Below, piece after piece: positions 53,288 to 61,912 of a DNA stretch of 64,000 nucleotides. Made by a program: the position numbers and the translations under genes. The notes below the pieces were generated by a model, which was not told where the DNA came from, ran no database searches, and worked only from the letters and a program-made list of their open reading frames with translations. The stretch comes from QHXW01 sp963752965 (GTDB lineage: Bacteria; Acidobacteriota; Terriglobia; Bryobacterales; Bryobacteraceae). The stretch is from contig CAVWAJ010000007.1 of assembly GCA_963752965.1 (NCBI GenBank), positions 310,001 through 374,000 of the forward strand, written 5' to 3'. Every line of letters starts with the position of its first letter. The stretch's first letter is position 1.

Positions 53288-55357
53288 ATGCGTCCATTCA
53301 ATCGTATTCAACTTGCATTTGCGATTACTCTATCGCTCACCCTATGTCTACCGGTGTTCGCGGACAACAAAAGCGGCCGCCTCGGCGCTTCGGACATCTT
53401 CCATTTGCAGTACGCATCGGATCCGCAGATTTCTCCCGATGGAAAACGCATCGTCTACGTGCGGGCCTTCGCCGACATCATGACCGACAAGCGCTTGTCG
53501 AATCTGTGGGTGGTTGGCTTTGACGGTGACGATCACCGTGCTCTCACCACGGGCAACTTCAGCGATGAGTGGCCACGCTGGTCCCCCGACGGTACGCGCG
53601 TTGCTTTCGTCTCCGATCGTGATGGTTCCCCCCAGCTCTACGTTCGCTGGATGGACAGCGGACAGACGGCTAAGCTGACCAGCCTGGAGAGCGGTCCCAC
53701 GAACATCTCGTGGTCCCCGGATGGCAAGCGGATCGCGTTCGTCAGCTTCGTTGCCGCGGACAAGCCGAAAGTCGCCGGCATGCCTTCCGCCCCCGATGGA
53801 GCGAAGTGGGCGGAAGCGCCCCAGATCTACGACCGTCTCATTTACCGGTTCAACGCACGCGGCTATCTCAAGCCGGGATTCACGCAGCTTTTTATCATCG
53901 CTGCCGATGGCGGCGCACCGCGCCAACTCACAACGGGAGACTTTCCCCATAGTGGCTCGGTCTTCGCTACTGCCACTCCTGTTTGGACTCCTGACGGAAA
54001 GTCGCTACTTATCTCCGGAAATTTTCGGCCTGACTTCGAGTACGACCCGCTCAACACCGAGGTGTACGAAATCGCCGTTTCCGACGGCGCTGTCCAACCG
54101 TTGACACATCGCCAAGGCCCCGACAATGACCCTGAAATCTCACCCGATGGCACAAAAATCGCCTACACCGGATTCGACGACCGGCATCAGGGCCATCAAA
54201 CAACGCACCTCTACCTAATGGACCGCGATGGAGGGCACGCGCACGTGCTCACACCGCAGCTCGATCGCGACGTCCAGGAACCGCGCTGGGCACCGGACGG
54301 CAAGGGGATCTACTTCCTCTACGACGAACAAGGCGACACGAAGCTCGCTTACACCACCCTGGATGGCAGCGTGAGGCAGATCACCGGCCACATTGGTTCT
54401 GGCGGATCGAGTTCCAGCGTTGGCGCATCGTTTTCACAGGCGCAAAACGGGAGCCTCGCCATGTCGTACGACACTCCCAAAGATCCCGGCGACATCGCCG
54501 CCGGCGCGCCCGCAGATTCGACACCGCGGGTCGTTACTGCGCTCAATGGCGAACTCTTCACTCAAAAGAAGCTCGGCGACGTCGAAGAATTCTGGTTTAA
54601 CTCGTCGTTCGACCAGCGTAAGATTCAAGGCTGGATCGTCAAGCCGCCTGATTTCGATCCTTCCAAGAAGTACCCGCTGATTCTAGAAATCCACGGTGGT
54701 CCCTTCTCCAACTATGGCGATCGCTTCGATACTATCAAGCAGATCTGGGCGGCAAGCGACTACGCAGTCGTCTATGTCAACCCGCGCGGCAGTACCAGCT
54801 ACGGCGAACAGTTCGCCAATCTTATCCACCACGCGTACCCCGGCGACGATTTCGCCGACCTGAACTCCGGTGTGGATGCGGTTATCGCGAAGGGTTACAT
54901 TGATCCCAATAATCTCTTCGTGACTGGAGGCTCCGGCGGCGGGGTGTTGACTTGCTGGGCCATCGAGCACACCACGCGCTTCCGCGCCGCAGCCAGCCTC
55001 TACCCGGTGATCAACTGGTATAGCTGGACGCTGACCTCTGACCTGCCCGCCTTCTCCACGCTCTACTGGTTCCCAGGTATGCCGTGGGACAACGTCGAAC
55101 AGTACATGAAGCGGTCCGTCATCTCCTATGTGAACAAAGTCAGGACACCCACCATGCTCATGACAGGCGAAGAAGACTGGCGCACGCCGATCTCCGAGGC
55201 AGAACAGTATTACTCAGCGCTGAAGCTGTTGAAGGTCGAAAGTGTGCTCGTGCGTGTCCCCACCGAGCCCCACGGGGTGCAGCGCCGCCCAAGCCACCAA
55301 ATCGCCAAAACTCTTTACGTGCTGGACTGGTTCGAAAAACATCGCGCGAGACCTTAG
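53288..55357 (+). CDS. Secreted S9-family (prolyl oligopeptidase-like) peptidase
   Basis: ATG at 53288 (GGGAGG five nt upstream) gives 689 residues with a signal peptide (NRIQLAFAITLSLTLCLPVFA). Residues about 40-400 form a TolB/WD-type propeller with repeated SPDG blades (QISPDGKRIVYVRAF, RWSPDGTRVAFVSDRDG, SWSPDGKRIAFVSF). The alpha/beta hydrolase domain follows, with HGGPFSNYGD, nucleophile motif GGSGGG in LFVTGGSGGGVLTCWA, Asp in GEEDWRTPISEA, and His in PTEPHGVQRRPSH. It should act as an acylaminoacyl- or dipeptidyl-peptidase outside the cytoplasm, helping to use peptides. Confidence 0.94.
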   Translation: MRPFNRIQLAFAITLSLTLCLPVFADNKSGRLGASDIFHLQYASDPQISPDGKRIVYVRAFADIMTDKRLSNLWVVGFDGDDHRALTTGNFSDEWPRWSPDGTRVAFVSDRDGSPQLYVRWMDSGQTAKLTSLESGPTNISWSPDGKRIAFVSFVAADKPKVAGMPSAPDGAKWAEAPQIYDRLIYRFNARGYLKPGFTQLFIIAADGGAPRQLTTGDFPHSGSVFATATPVWTPDGKSLLISGNFRPDFEYDPLNTEVYEIAVSDGAVQPLTHRQGPDNDPEISPDGTKIAYTGFDDRHQGHQTTHLYLMDRDGGHAHVLTPQLDRDVQEPRWAPDGKGIYFLYDEQGDTKLAYTTLDGSVRQITGHIGSGGSSSSVGASFSQAQNGSLAMSYDTPKDPGDIAAGAPADSTPRVVTALNGELFTQKKLGDVEEFWFNSSFDQRKIQGWIVKPPDFDPSKKYPLILEIHGGPFSNYGDRFDTIKQIWAASDYAVVYVNPRGSTSYGEQFANLIHHAYPGDDFADLNSGVDAVIAKGYIDPNNLFVTGGSGGGVLTCWAIEHTTRFRAAASLYPVINWYSWTLTSDLPAFSTLYWFPGMPWDNVEQYMKRSVISYVNKVRTPTMLMTGEEDWRTPISEAEQYYSALKLLKVESVLVRVPTEPHGVQRRPSHQIAKTLYVLDWFEKHRARP

Positions 55358-55392
55358 CATCGCGCGGCCAGATCGAGTTCGCCGCGGGGGGG

Positions 55393-55422
55393 CCGCTGAG
55401 TCGGACGCCCCTTCCTCAGCGG
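55393..55422. terminator. Hairpin between convergent peptidase and RRM genes
   Basis: CCGCTGAG (55393-55400) and CTCAGCGG (55415-55422) form a perfect 8-bp stem around a 14-nt loop in the 80-bp gap between convergent stops. No T-run follows on either strand. Confidence 0.45.
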
Positions 55423-55437
55423 ATGGTGCGGAGTAAC

Positions 55438-55729
55438 CTACCAGCGTTTGCGATTAAAGCCGCCACCAGCACCGCCGCGATCGGTCTTTGGACGGGCTTC
55501 ATTGATGTTCAGCGCTCTGCCGTCGACGGTCGTACCGTTCAAAGCAGCGATCGCTTTCTCCCCCTCGCCATCATTGTCCATCTCGACAAATCCAAAGCCT
55601 CTTGGTTGTCCTGAATCGCGATCCGTGCAGATGTTCACTCGTCCAACGGTTCCGTGGGGTTCAAACAGCGAACGCACGACATCTTCTGTTGCCCCAAAGC
55701 TGAGGTTACCTACAGTAAATATTCTTCAT
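55438..55729 (-). pseudogene. RRM RNA-binding protein gene broken by one extra base
   Basis: Reading from ATG at 55729 (AAGGAA upstream) gives MKNIY, then a stop three codons on. If the single base at 55714 is skipped, the frame reads MKNIYVGNLSFGATEDVV and joins the long open frame 55677-55438 (RSLFEPHG...). This restores a 96-residue RRM with RNP2 (IYVGNL) and RNP1 (RGFGFVEM) intact and a glycine-rich basic tail (DRGGAGGGFNRKRW). Small RRM proteins of this kind are common cold-response or RNA-chaperone proteins in bacteria. As read, translation can only start internally at GTG 55677 without RNP2. It may be a real mutation or a read error. Confidence 0.8.
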
Positions 55730-55844
55730 TCGTCTCGTTTCCTTTACTGGTTTGAACAGCGGCTAATTTGGAAGGTGGACGAATGTAGCGAGGGAGGCTA
55801 AACCAGTCGGCCTTAGATAATCGGCGGGATCAAACGTGTAGTTA

Positions 55845-55905
55845 GCATAGCATACTATGCGCGCTCTTGCGCTTCACGCCACTTACATCAAATACTTGCA
55901 AGAGC
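55845..55905. promoter_or_regulatory. Two hairpins upstream of SagB-like gene
   Basis: GCATAG-CATA-CTATGC (55845-55860) is followed directly by GCTCTTGC (55863-55870) and its complement GCAAGAGC (55898-55905) around a 27-nt loop. They lie in the 246-bp gap between the RRM start (minus) and the SagB-like start (plus), so they could be operators or a leader structure. The first resembles the palindrome at 48207-48241 in its CATATAG/CTATATG-like core. Confidence 0.35.
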
Positions 55906-55975
55906 GGGCGCATCGGATGTTAAGATCGGTCAGCCCTAGGTACGCTGTATTCAGTATCACGGCATCTAATGACAA

Positions 55976-57457
55976 ATGACGTGGCGCGAGTATCATGAGT
56001 CCACTAAGCACAGTGTCGAATCGCTGCGCCGAGCGCGGCACGTTCTCGACTGGGCAAATATGCCCGATCCGTTCCGCCATTACGAGGGCGCGCCAGTGCT
56101 CGACCTGCCGGCCGATCCGCCTGCCCCAGAAATCCCGGCACTCGATGTGCTTCAGGGTGGGTTCGGTGATACTGCTGCAACTGACGGCCCCACATATCTT
56201 TCGCAGCTATTGTTCTATTCCGCCGCGATTAGCGCGGCCAAGCGTGTCCACTCTACCGGATACAAGTACGCGCTGCGCGTCAATCCGTCCTCTGGCAATC
56301 TGCACCCCACGGAGTTCCACTTCGCCACACACGGTGTGAAGGACTGGCCGGATGGCCTGTATCATTACCGCGCGGCCTCACACATGGCCGAGCAGCGCGC
56401 GCGCGGCGATTTAGTCACGAGCCTCACCGATATTGACGCCCCAATCGTGTTTGTGCTGGCCAGCATCGCGTGGCGCGAGGCCTGGAAATACGGCGAGCGC
56501 GCATATCGGTACTGTCTGCACGATATGGGGCACGCCTGGGAAGCGGTCGCACTGGCCACGCGAGCTATCGGATGCGAGAGCTTCGCGGTCGGTCACTTCC
56601 CAGATGACGAAGTAGCGCAGTGCTGCCGGCTGAACGAAGATGAATGGCCGATGCTGATTGTCGGGCTGCACGGCCGGTCCATTCCGGCGGGGAAGCCGCA
56701 TACGGATGAGACCGTTTGGTTAGAAGGGCGCGCGAACCGGCTCTCAAACGAATATGTGGCCTACCCACTGATTGACGACATTCATTCCACCACGAAGCTC
56801 GGCAGAAGGGGCGGTAGCGGCATCCTCGACGCTGCGCCAGCACCCGCCGGTTCCGGGGGGTTTAAGTTACCCCTGCCCGCCTTCGCAACTCGCCCTTTCG
56901 GCGAGGTCGCTCGAACACGGCGGTCGGCGCTCGACTTCCAGGGCCGAACTCAGTCGATGTCCCTCGCGCACCTCTCCGCCATTCTCGATGCCGCCGCACG
57001 GCCGTTTTTTGCGGACTTCGCCTGCACACGGTTCATTCAACTTTATCTATACATCCACCACGTCGATGGGCTGGAACCCGGCGTATATCGGCACTGGATG
57101 GAGAGCGGAGAACTCGAGATGATTCGGTCTGGCGACCAGCGTGTCGCGGCGGCAGGCCTGAGCCTGGGGCAGGATCTAGCTGGTAACGCCTGTGTGGCGT
57201 TCTCGATGATCGCCGATATCGGTCGCGCCGCTCGGGCCCATGGCGAACGCGGTTACCGCTATGTGCACTTCGAAGCCGGGGCAATCGGACAGCGCCTGTA
57301 TCTCGCCGCCGAAGCACTCGGATTGCGCGCGACAGGCGTCGGCGCGTTCTTCGATAATCAGGTGCACCGCTATCTCAAGCTGGCGGCCGAGCACGAACAG
57401 GTGGTGTACCACTTCGCGATCGGCTATCCGGTTCCCGATCCGCGTCTTGAGGCGTGA
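55976..57457 (+). CDS. SagB/ThcOx-type double nitroreductase-fold oxidoreductase
   Basis: This 493-residue protein contains two nitroreductase-fold domains. The first covers about residues 75-260 (LSQLLFYSAAISAAKRV, RVNPSSGNLHPTEFHFATHG, YRYCLHDMGHAWEAVALATRAIG). The second covers about 310-490 (RRSALDFQGRTQSMSLAHLSAIL, HFEAGAIGQRLYLAAEALGL). In TOMM clusters, SagB/McbC enzymes oxidise azolines to azoles with FMN. Here no cyclodehydratase, precursor or transporter is nearby, so a stand-alone FMN oxidoreductase is more likely. The 'SSGNLHPTE' motif is the family's flavin region. The stop overlaps the start of the following small gene. Confidence 0.88.
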   Translation: MTWREYHESTKHSVESLRRARHVLDWANMPDPFRHYEGAPVLDLPADPPAPEIPALDVLQGGFGDTAATDGPTYLSQLLFYSAAISAAKRVHSTGYKYALRVNPSSGNLHPTEFHFATHGVKDWPDGLYHYRAASHMAEQRARGDLVTSLTDIDAPIVFVLASIAWREAWKYGERAYRYCLHDMGHAWEAVALATRAIGCESFAVGHFPDDEVAQCCRLNEDEWPMLIVGLHGRSIPAGKPHTDETVWLEGRANRLSNEYVAYPLIDDIHSTTKLGRRGGSGILDAAPAPAGSGGFKLPLPAFATRPFGEVARTRRSALDFQGRTQSMSLAHLSAILDAAARPFFADFACTRFIQLYLYIHHVDGLEPGVYRHWMESGELEMIRSGDQRVAAAGLSLGQDLAGNACVAFSMIADIGRAARAHGERGYRYVHFEAGAIGQRLYLAAEALGLRATGVGAFFDNQVHRYLKLAAEHEQVVYHFAIGYPVPDPRLEA

Positions 57458-57747
57458 TGGTTGGCATTCTCGTACACGGAGATAATCACTTCATCGTGCG
57501 GGGCCCATTGCCTGACCGCGCTGCTGCCCTGGCGCTGGTTCGACATTGGTCCCTCATTCAAATTGGAGGTGTAGCGCCGCACTCTCTCAGGACGTGGCGC
57601 ATCAGCACACAAGAGTTCCGCGAGAGTCTGGAATGGGCGGTGGTTGTGCCGGGAGACAGCGAAACGTCTCTTGCAGTCACGCAGTTGCTGGACGAGCTGT
57701 CGATGCAGGGCGTCACCATTCACAACTCCAGCGTCAGCGACTGGTAA
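57457..57747 (+). CDS. Small protein coupled to SagB-like gene
   Basis: The ATG overlaps the stop of the SagB-like gene by one base (TGATG), so translation is coupled; a GTG one codon earlier is possible. It encodes 96 residues: a start rich in beta structure (VGILVHGDNHFIVRGPLP), an Ala/Leu helix (DRAAALALVRHW), a hydrophobic strand (LEWAVVVPGD) and a terminal helix (VTQLLDELSMQGVTI). No signal peptide or cysteine is present. I do not recognise the family. The coupling suggests it is a subunit or a modulator of the flavoenzyme. Confidence 0.72.
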   Translation: MVGILVHGDNHFIVRGPLPDRAAALALVRHWSLIQIGGVAPHSLRTWRISTQEFRESLEWAVVVPGDSETSLAVTQLLDELSMQGVTIHNSSVSDW

Positions 57748-57826
57748 CACGCCTGAGTCTTAATCCATCCCCGAAACGGCTTGTTTGAAAACCCGCGCTT
57801 CGCCGCCGGATGAACTGACAACGCAG

Positions 57827-58633
57827 CTACTGCAACTCGGAGGGCAGGGGAATCGACACGCCGCCTGTAGCCGCCCATTCGGTACCGCGAGTAAGTGTCG
57901 CCACAAATCCCGCACTCTTCATCGCATCCGGATCGTGGCCCATTGCGGTCACGAATACGCGCCCCTTGCCGTAATTCACGGTCCACAACATCGGTTGGGC
58001 CAGCCCGGGTCCCGGAATCGGCTGTTCTTGGCCGGGCTCGTATCGCGAATGATCGTCCCAGGCTGTGGCCAGCACATGGTAGGAGCCTTCCGGCTGCCAC
58101 TTCAGATTGGCGTACAACTCATCGTTCGACTGTGCAAAAGAAGCCTTCATGCCCCGTGTGACCGGGTGTTCCTTGTCCTTGATTTCCACCGTGAAATCGT
58201 GGCGCGCGGAATGATGTCCGTTGTTCGGCCGCCAATTGGCCCCACACATCTTTTCATATTCGCCCCACCCATCGAAAGCGGCCATCGCAAAGTGATAAAC
58301 CACCAGCCCCTTGCCGCTGCGCACGTAGTTCAGCAATGCTGTGTCCGCACGTTCACCCCAGCGGAGGTCCGGCTGCTTCTTTTCGTAATAATTCAGTATG
58401 ACGACGTCGTAAGGCGCGAGCGTCTCCGGGCTGGCACCGCGGAACTCCTCAGTGACTCGTACCTCGAATCTCCCGGTGTCCTCAAGTAGCTTGCGAAGCA
58501 CCGGCGTGGTCGCGCGCCAATCATGTCCGTTCTGGCCCGTGATGATCAACGCCTGGATCTTGGCTGGTGGTGCTTGGGCAGGCGCAAGCGAAATGGCGCC
58601 TACGAATAACGCACAAACTGTGCACAGCTTCAA
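57827..58633 (-). CDS. ThuA-like secreted protein
   Basis: This 268-residue protein has a signal peptide (MKLCTVCALFVGAISLAPAQA). It matches the ThuA (trehalose-utilisation) glutamine-amidotransferase-like fold: KIQALIITGQNGHDWRATTPVL, YDVVILNYYEKKQPDL, GKGLVVYHFAMAAFDGW, HPVTRGMKASFAQSNDELYA, MLWTVNYGKGRVFVTAMGHD. The catalytic Cys of true amidotransferases is absent, as in other ThuA proteins. It probably binds or modifies a sugar. It starts 19 bp after the DUF362 gene and is likely in the same operon. Confidence 0.87.
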   Translation of the reverse strand: MKLCTVCALFVGAISLAPAQAPPAKIQALIITGQNGHDWRATTPVLRKLLEDTGRFEVRVTEEFRGASPETLAPYDVVILNYYEKKQPDLRWGERADTALLNYVRSGKGLVVYHFAMAAFDGWGEYEKMCGANWRPNNGHHSARHDFTVEIKDKEHPVTRGMKASFAQSNDELYANLKWQPEGSYHVLATAWDDHSRYEPGQEQPIPGPGLAQPMLWTVNYGKGRVFVTAMGHDPDAMKSAGFVATLTRGTEWAATGGVSIPLPSELQ

Positions 58634-58652
58634 AATAGCCTCCCTAAACAGC

Positions 58653-59762
58653 CTACCCTACTCGCTCCGCTCCCAGTGCTCGCGTCCACCCCAGATTGAA
58701 CGGCAGGTCCGTCATCGGCCCCTGCCACTGTAGTTCGCGCTCGATATCAGGGTGCATGCGGTACGGCTTCTTGACTTCTGCGACCTTGGCCCCGATTACG
58801 TCGATCTTCGCCGCATCCCACTGCCCCAGCCCGAGCTGTCCGCAGTACTTCACGTAGCCCATCCACTCCGGGTTGATCCCCATCGTCTCCGCCGCGACGC
58901 GATCCGCCGACACGTAGTCCGTGGATGCCAGCGCCATCCGCGATGCCACCGGCGTCCCCGAATTCGGGCCGTTCCCTTCCATGCCCTCGAACCCGTCGAC
59001 TAGCGATGCTCCCCAATTCAGCCGCTGGGCCGTCACCATCATGTTGTAGTGGGTCTGCCGCAGCCCCACGTGATACTTCCGCTTCTCATTCCAATGCGGC
59101 GTCTCGCCCGGCGCCTGGTGCAGCGGCGCACCCAGGACCATGTTCTTAATCCCCAGCGACGCAATCACCGTGTTGTGCGTCTTGAGCATCGCCGCCGAGA
59201 TCACAAAGGCCTCCGGATCCACCAACCGCGCCGCAATGCGGCACGGTACGATGTGCAGGTCCGGGTCTAGCAGCGCAATCCGTTCGAACCTGGCCTCTTT
59301 GTTCAAGTCAATCAGTTCGAGCTGCTGCTTGCGGTATTCCGAGGTCAGCGCGCGGTACTTGAAGTTATCGTACCCGTGCTCGGTCTCGCCCGCCGATGAT
59401 TCCGCGATCTTCACCGGCCCCTTGAAACTCTCCGCCAGATAGTCCAGGATCCCGCGCATTGCATCCACATGGCTCGACGCCAGTTGGTTTTCGGTATTGA
59501 CGAAGTTGGGCTTGATCACGACGTACTTCTTGGCCTTCATCTTCGCCTGCAGGTCCTTGTCGATGGCCTTCAGCGCCTGGTAGACGTTCTTGCGCCGTTC
59601 CCCGCCCTGCTGGATCGCCACGGTCGACCGCCGCTCCACGCCCGGAAACTCTTCGGAATTTGCGCCAAGACCCAACCTCCGCGGAGGCTCCGCAGACACG
59701 CTCTTGCGCAACAGCGCCGCCGCCCCAGCCAGTTGAAAAAGCGTCCTTCGTTGCATTGCCAT
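58653..59762 (-). CDS. Exported DUF362-domain protein
   Basis: ATG at 59762 (GGGAGG five nt upstream, one of three close ATGs) gives 369 residues. The start MAMQRRTLFQLAGAAALLRK has a twin-arginine-like signal. The DUF362 core follows (KKYVVIKPNFVNTENQLASSHVDAMRGILDYLAE, AESSAGETEHGYDNF, VISAAMLKTHNTVIASLGIKNMVLG). DUF362 proteins are often fused to ferredoxin domains and are of unknown function; this one has no visible Fe-S motif. It is divergent from the Tat-type aldo/keto reductase, which does carry Fe-S motifs, so the pair may be complementary. Confidence 0.85.
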   Translation of the reverse strand: MAMQRRTLFQLAGAAALLRKSVSAEPPRRLGLGANSEEFPGVERRSTVAIQQGGERRKNVYQALKAIDKDLQAKMKAKKYVVIKPNFVNTENQLASSHVDAMRGILDYLAESFKGPVKIAESSAGETEHGYDNFKYRALTSEYRKQQLELIDLNKEARFERIALLDPDLHIVPCRIAARLVDPEAFVISAAMLKTHNTVIASLGIKNMVLGAPLHQAPGETPHWNEKRKYHVGLRQTHYNMMVTAQRLNWGASLVDGFEGMEGNGPNSGTPVASRMALASTDYVSADRVAAETMGINPEWMGYVKYCGQLGLGQWDAAKIDVIGAKVAEVKKPYRMHPDIERELQWQGPMTDLPFNLGWTRALGAERVG

Positions 59763-59856
59763 CATGACCTCCCGTCGAGCAGACCCCTGCCTGCCCGGCT
59801 TCCTATCTGGATTACGATTAGATATTATCATCCTCTACTCTGATAGGAGACTCCAG

Positions 59857-61047
59857 ATGACTCGCTCCGCGTCGCGTCGCAATTTTCTGACGGCCGGCTT
59901 GGCCCTTCCCGCCGTCGCCGCCGCATCCCGCTCTACGGATTCCCCCCATCAGCAACCCCAGCCGCAGGCCCGATCGTCTTCCGGCCCGGCCTTCCAGTAC
60001 CGCATCCTCGGCAAGACCGGTTTGAAAGTCACCACTGTCGGATTCGGCTGCATGATCACCTCGGATGGCAGTGTGATCGAACGCGCCGCCGACCTCGGCA
60101 TTACCTACTTCGATACCGCTCGCGGCTACCAGCATGGCAACAATGAGCGCATGGTCGGCGCAGCGCTGAAGAACAGGCGCAAGAACGTCACGCTCTCCAC
60201 CAAGACGGACGGGGAAACCAAAGCCGAAGCCCTGGCCGAGCTCGATACTAGCCTTAAAGAACTGGGCACCGACCACGTCGACATCTGGTATCTCCATGGC
60301 AAAAGCCGTCCCGAGGAAATCACTGACGATCTTATCGATGCTCAGCAGATCGCCAAGAAAGCGGGCAAGATCCGTTTCACCGGTGTCAGCACCCACAGCG
60401 GCCAAGCTAGCCTCATCCCCTTCCTCACCCGGCACGAAAAGATCGACGTCATCCTCAGCGCCTACAATTTCACGATGGAGCCAGCCATCACGGCCGCCAT
60501 CGAGGAGGCTGCCAAAGCCGGCAAAGGGATTGTCGCCATGAAGATCATGGCCGGTGGCAACGGAACCGGGCATAGCCGCGAACGCAACGAGCCCAACCCC
60601 AACGCCGAAAGGCTCAAACGGCCCGGCGCCATGGCGGCCGTACTCCGCTGGGTCACCCACAATCCAAACGTCCACACCACCGTCCCCAGCATGACCGACA
60701 TGGAGCAGTTGGACGAGAACATCAAAGCCGGCGTCCAGCCCTTCTCCCTCGACGACGCCAGGCTGCTCGCGGTGCGCCGCGAGACCCTCCGCCCCTACTA
60801 CTGCAACATGTGCGGCCAGTGCGATGGCCAGTGCCGCTACGGCCTGCCCGTCCAGGATGTGCTCCGCTTTGGCACGTACGCCGATGGCTACGGCCAGTTT
60901 GCCCTCGGCCGCGAGCGCTTCCTGGAGTTGTCCGCCAAACACACCTCGATCCGTTGCGCCGTGTGCCCCGGATGCACGGTCGAGTGCCCGCACGGCGTCC
61001 GGGTACCAGAGCGTCTGATCCGCGCACAGGAACTCTTCGCGTGCTGA
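59857..61047 (+). CDS. Tat-exported aldo/keto reductase with Fe-S tail
   Basis: ATG at 59857 (AGGAG eight nt upstream) gives 396 residues, starting with a clear Tat signal (TRSASRRNFLTAGLALPAVAAA). The aldo/keto barrel has the catalytic tetrad: Asp and Tyr in YFDTARGYQHGNNE, Lys in LSTKTDGE, His in WYLHGKSRP. The C-terminal 80 residues carry two cysteine groups, CNMCGQCDGQC and CAVCPGCTVECPHG, of the kind that bind [4Fe-4S] clusters. The cofactor would be folded with the protein in the cytoplasm before Tat export. It overlaps the next gene by 7 bp. Confidence 0.93.
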   Translation: MTRSASRRNFLTAGLALPAVAAASRSTDSPHQQPQPQARSSSGPAFQYRILGKTGLKVTTVGFGCMITSDGSVIERAADLGITYFDTARGYQHGNNERMVGAALKNRRKNVTLSTKTDGETKAEALAELDTSLKELGTDHVDIWYLHGKSRPEEITDDLIDAQQIAKKAGKIRFTGVSTHSGQASLIPFLTRHEKIDVILSAYNFTMEPAITAAIEEAAKAGKGIVAMKIMAGGNGTGHSRERNEPNPNAERLKRPGAMAAVLRWVTHNPNVHTTVPSMTDMEQLDENIKAGVQPFSLDDARLLAVRRETLRPYYCNMCGQCDGQCRYGLPVQDVLRFGTYADGYGQFALGRERFLELSAKHTSIRCAVCPGCTVECPHGVRVPERLIRAQELFAC

Positions 61048-61859
61048 GGCCGCTTGGCGCTCTGGCTGTTTTCGCGAGTATCGCGGCGGCCGCCCCCACT
61101 TGCACCCTGGTGCCCGGCTGGACGCAGGATGGCCAACCGCGCTTCTACACCGCCGACAATCTCTTCGAGTACATGGACGGCAACGCGGAAGGCTACAACC
61201 TCTACAACTTCCAGGAAATGCATGGCGCCACCTGCAAGCAGGGCGAGGTGACCTTTGTCATTGACGTCTCCGACATGGGCGACCCCGATTTCTCCTTCGG
61301 CATGTTCACCTCTACCCGCGATCTGCGCCAGCCGGCGTATCCGGTCGGGATGGGCGGCCAGATCGTCCCGCGCCGCCTGATTTTCGCCAAGGACAAATAC
61401 TACATCGAAATCGCCGCCAATCCGGAAGGCGACCACACCGCCGCCTTGAAGTCCTGGGCCGAGGCGCTCGACAAATCCATCCCGGGCACCACGCTTCCGC
61501 CGCCCGCCCTGCAATGGTTCCCCACCGGAGGCCAGCAGTCGCTTCGTCTGGTCCCGGAAAGCGTCCTGGGACTGCGCCTCCTGCGGCGCGGCTACGTTGC
61601 CCAATACGATTTCGGCAAGGCTTTTGTGGCCTTCGAAGACACCCCTCAATCGGCAGCCGGCGTCATGCAGAAGTTGCGATCGCATTTCGGTGAAACCACC
61701 GCGGTCACCGTCGCCGACGAGGCGTTTGAAGCGACAGACAAATATCTGGGCCGTCTGTGCATTTTCCGCAAAGGCCGTCACATCGGTGGTTATGCCATAA
61801 CGGCTCCCGCGCCCGATCCGCTGACGCTGGCCACACCACTAGCCGCCAAAGTTCAGTAG
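61041..61859 (+). CDS. DUF6599-like secreted protein
   Basis: GTG at 61041 overlaps the reductase stop by 7 bp and gives 272 residues with a signal peptide (LRPLGALAVFASIAAAAPTC). The body (PGWTQDGQPRFYTADNLFEYMDGNAEGYNLYNF, FGMFTSTRDLRQPAYPVG, KDKYYIEIAANPEGD) matches a family widespread in Acidobacteriota and annotated as DUF6599. No function is known. The tight coupling to the Fe-S aldo/keto reductase suggests a partner subunit in the periplasm. Confidence 0.8.
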   Translation: MLRPLGALAVFASIAAAAPTCTLVPGWTQDGQPRFYTADNLFEYMDGNAEGYNLYNFQEMHGATCKQGEVTFVIDVSDMGDPDFSFGMFTSTRDLRQPAYPVGMGGQIVPRRLIFAKDKYYIEIAANPEGDHTAALKSWAEALDKSIPGTTLPPPALQWFPTGGQQSLRLVPESVLGLRLLRRGYVAQYDFGKAFVAFEDTPQSAAGVMQKLRSHFGETTAVTVADEAFEATDKYLGRLCIFRKGRHIGGYAITAPAPDPLTLATPLAAKVQ

Positions 61860-61912
61860 CTCAGCCAAAGCCCTCCGCTCACACGGACGCCTCGCAACGG
61901 TTCCGATTCAGA

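Noticed and set aside
57457..57747. RiPP precursor peptide for the SagB-like enzyme
   Set aside because: At 96 residues with mixed alpha/beta pattern, no Cys/Ser/Thr-rich core and no leader-type N-terminus, it does not look like a precursor.
59818..60993. 391-residue open frame opposite the aldo/keto reductase
   Set aside because: Shadow of a gene with full catalytic tetrad and Tat signal.
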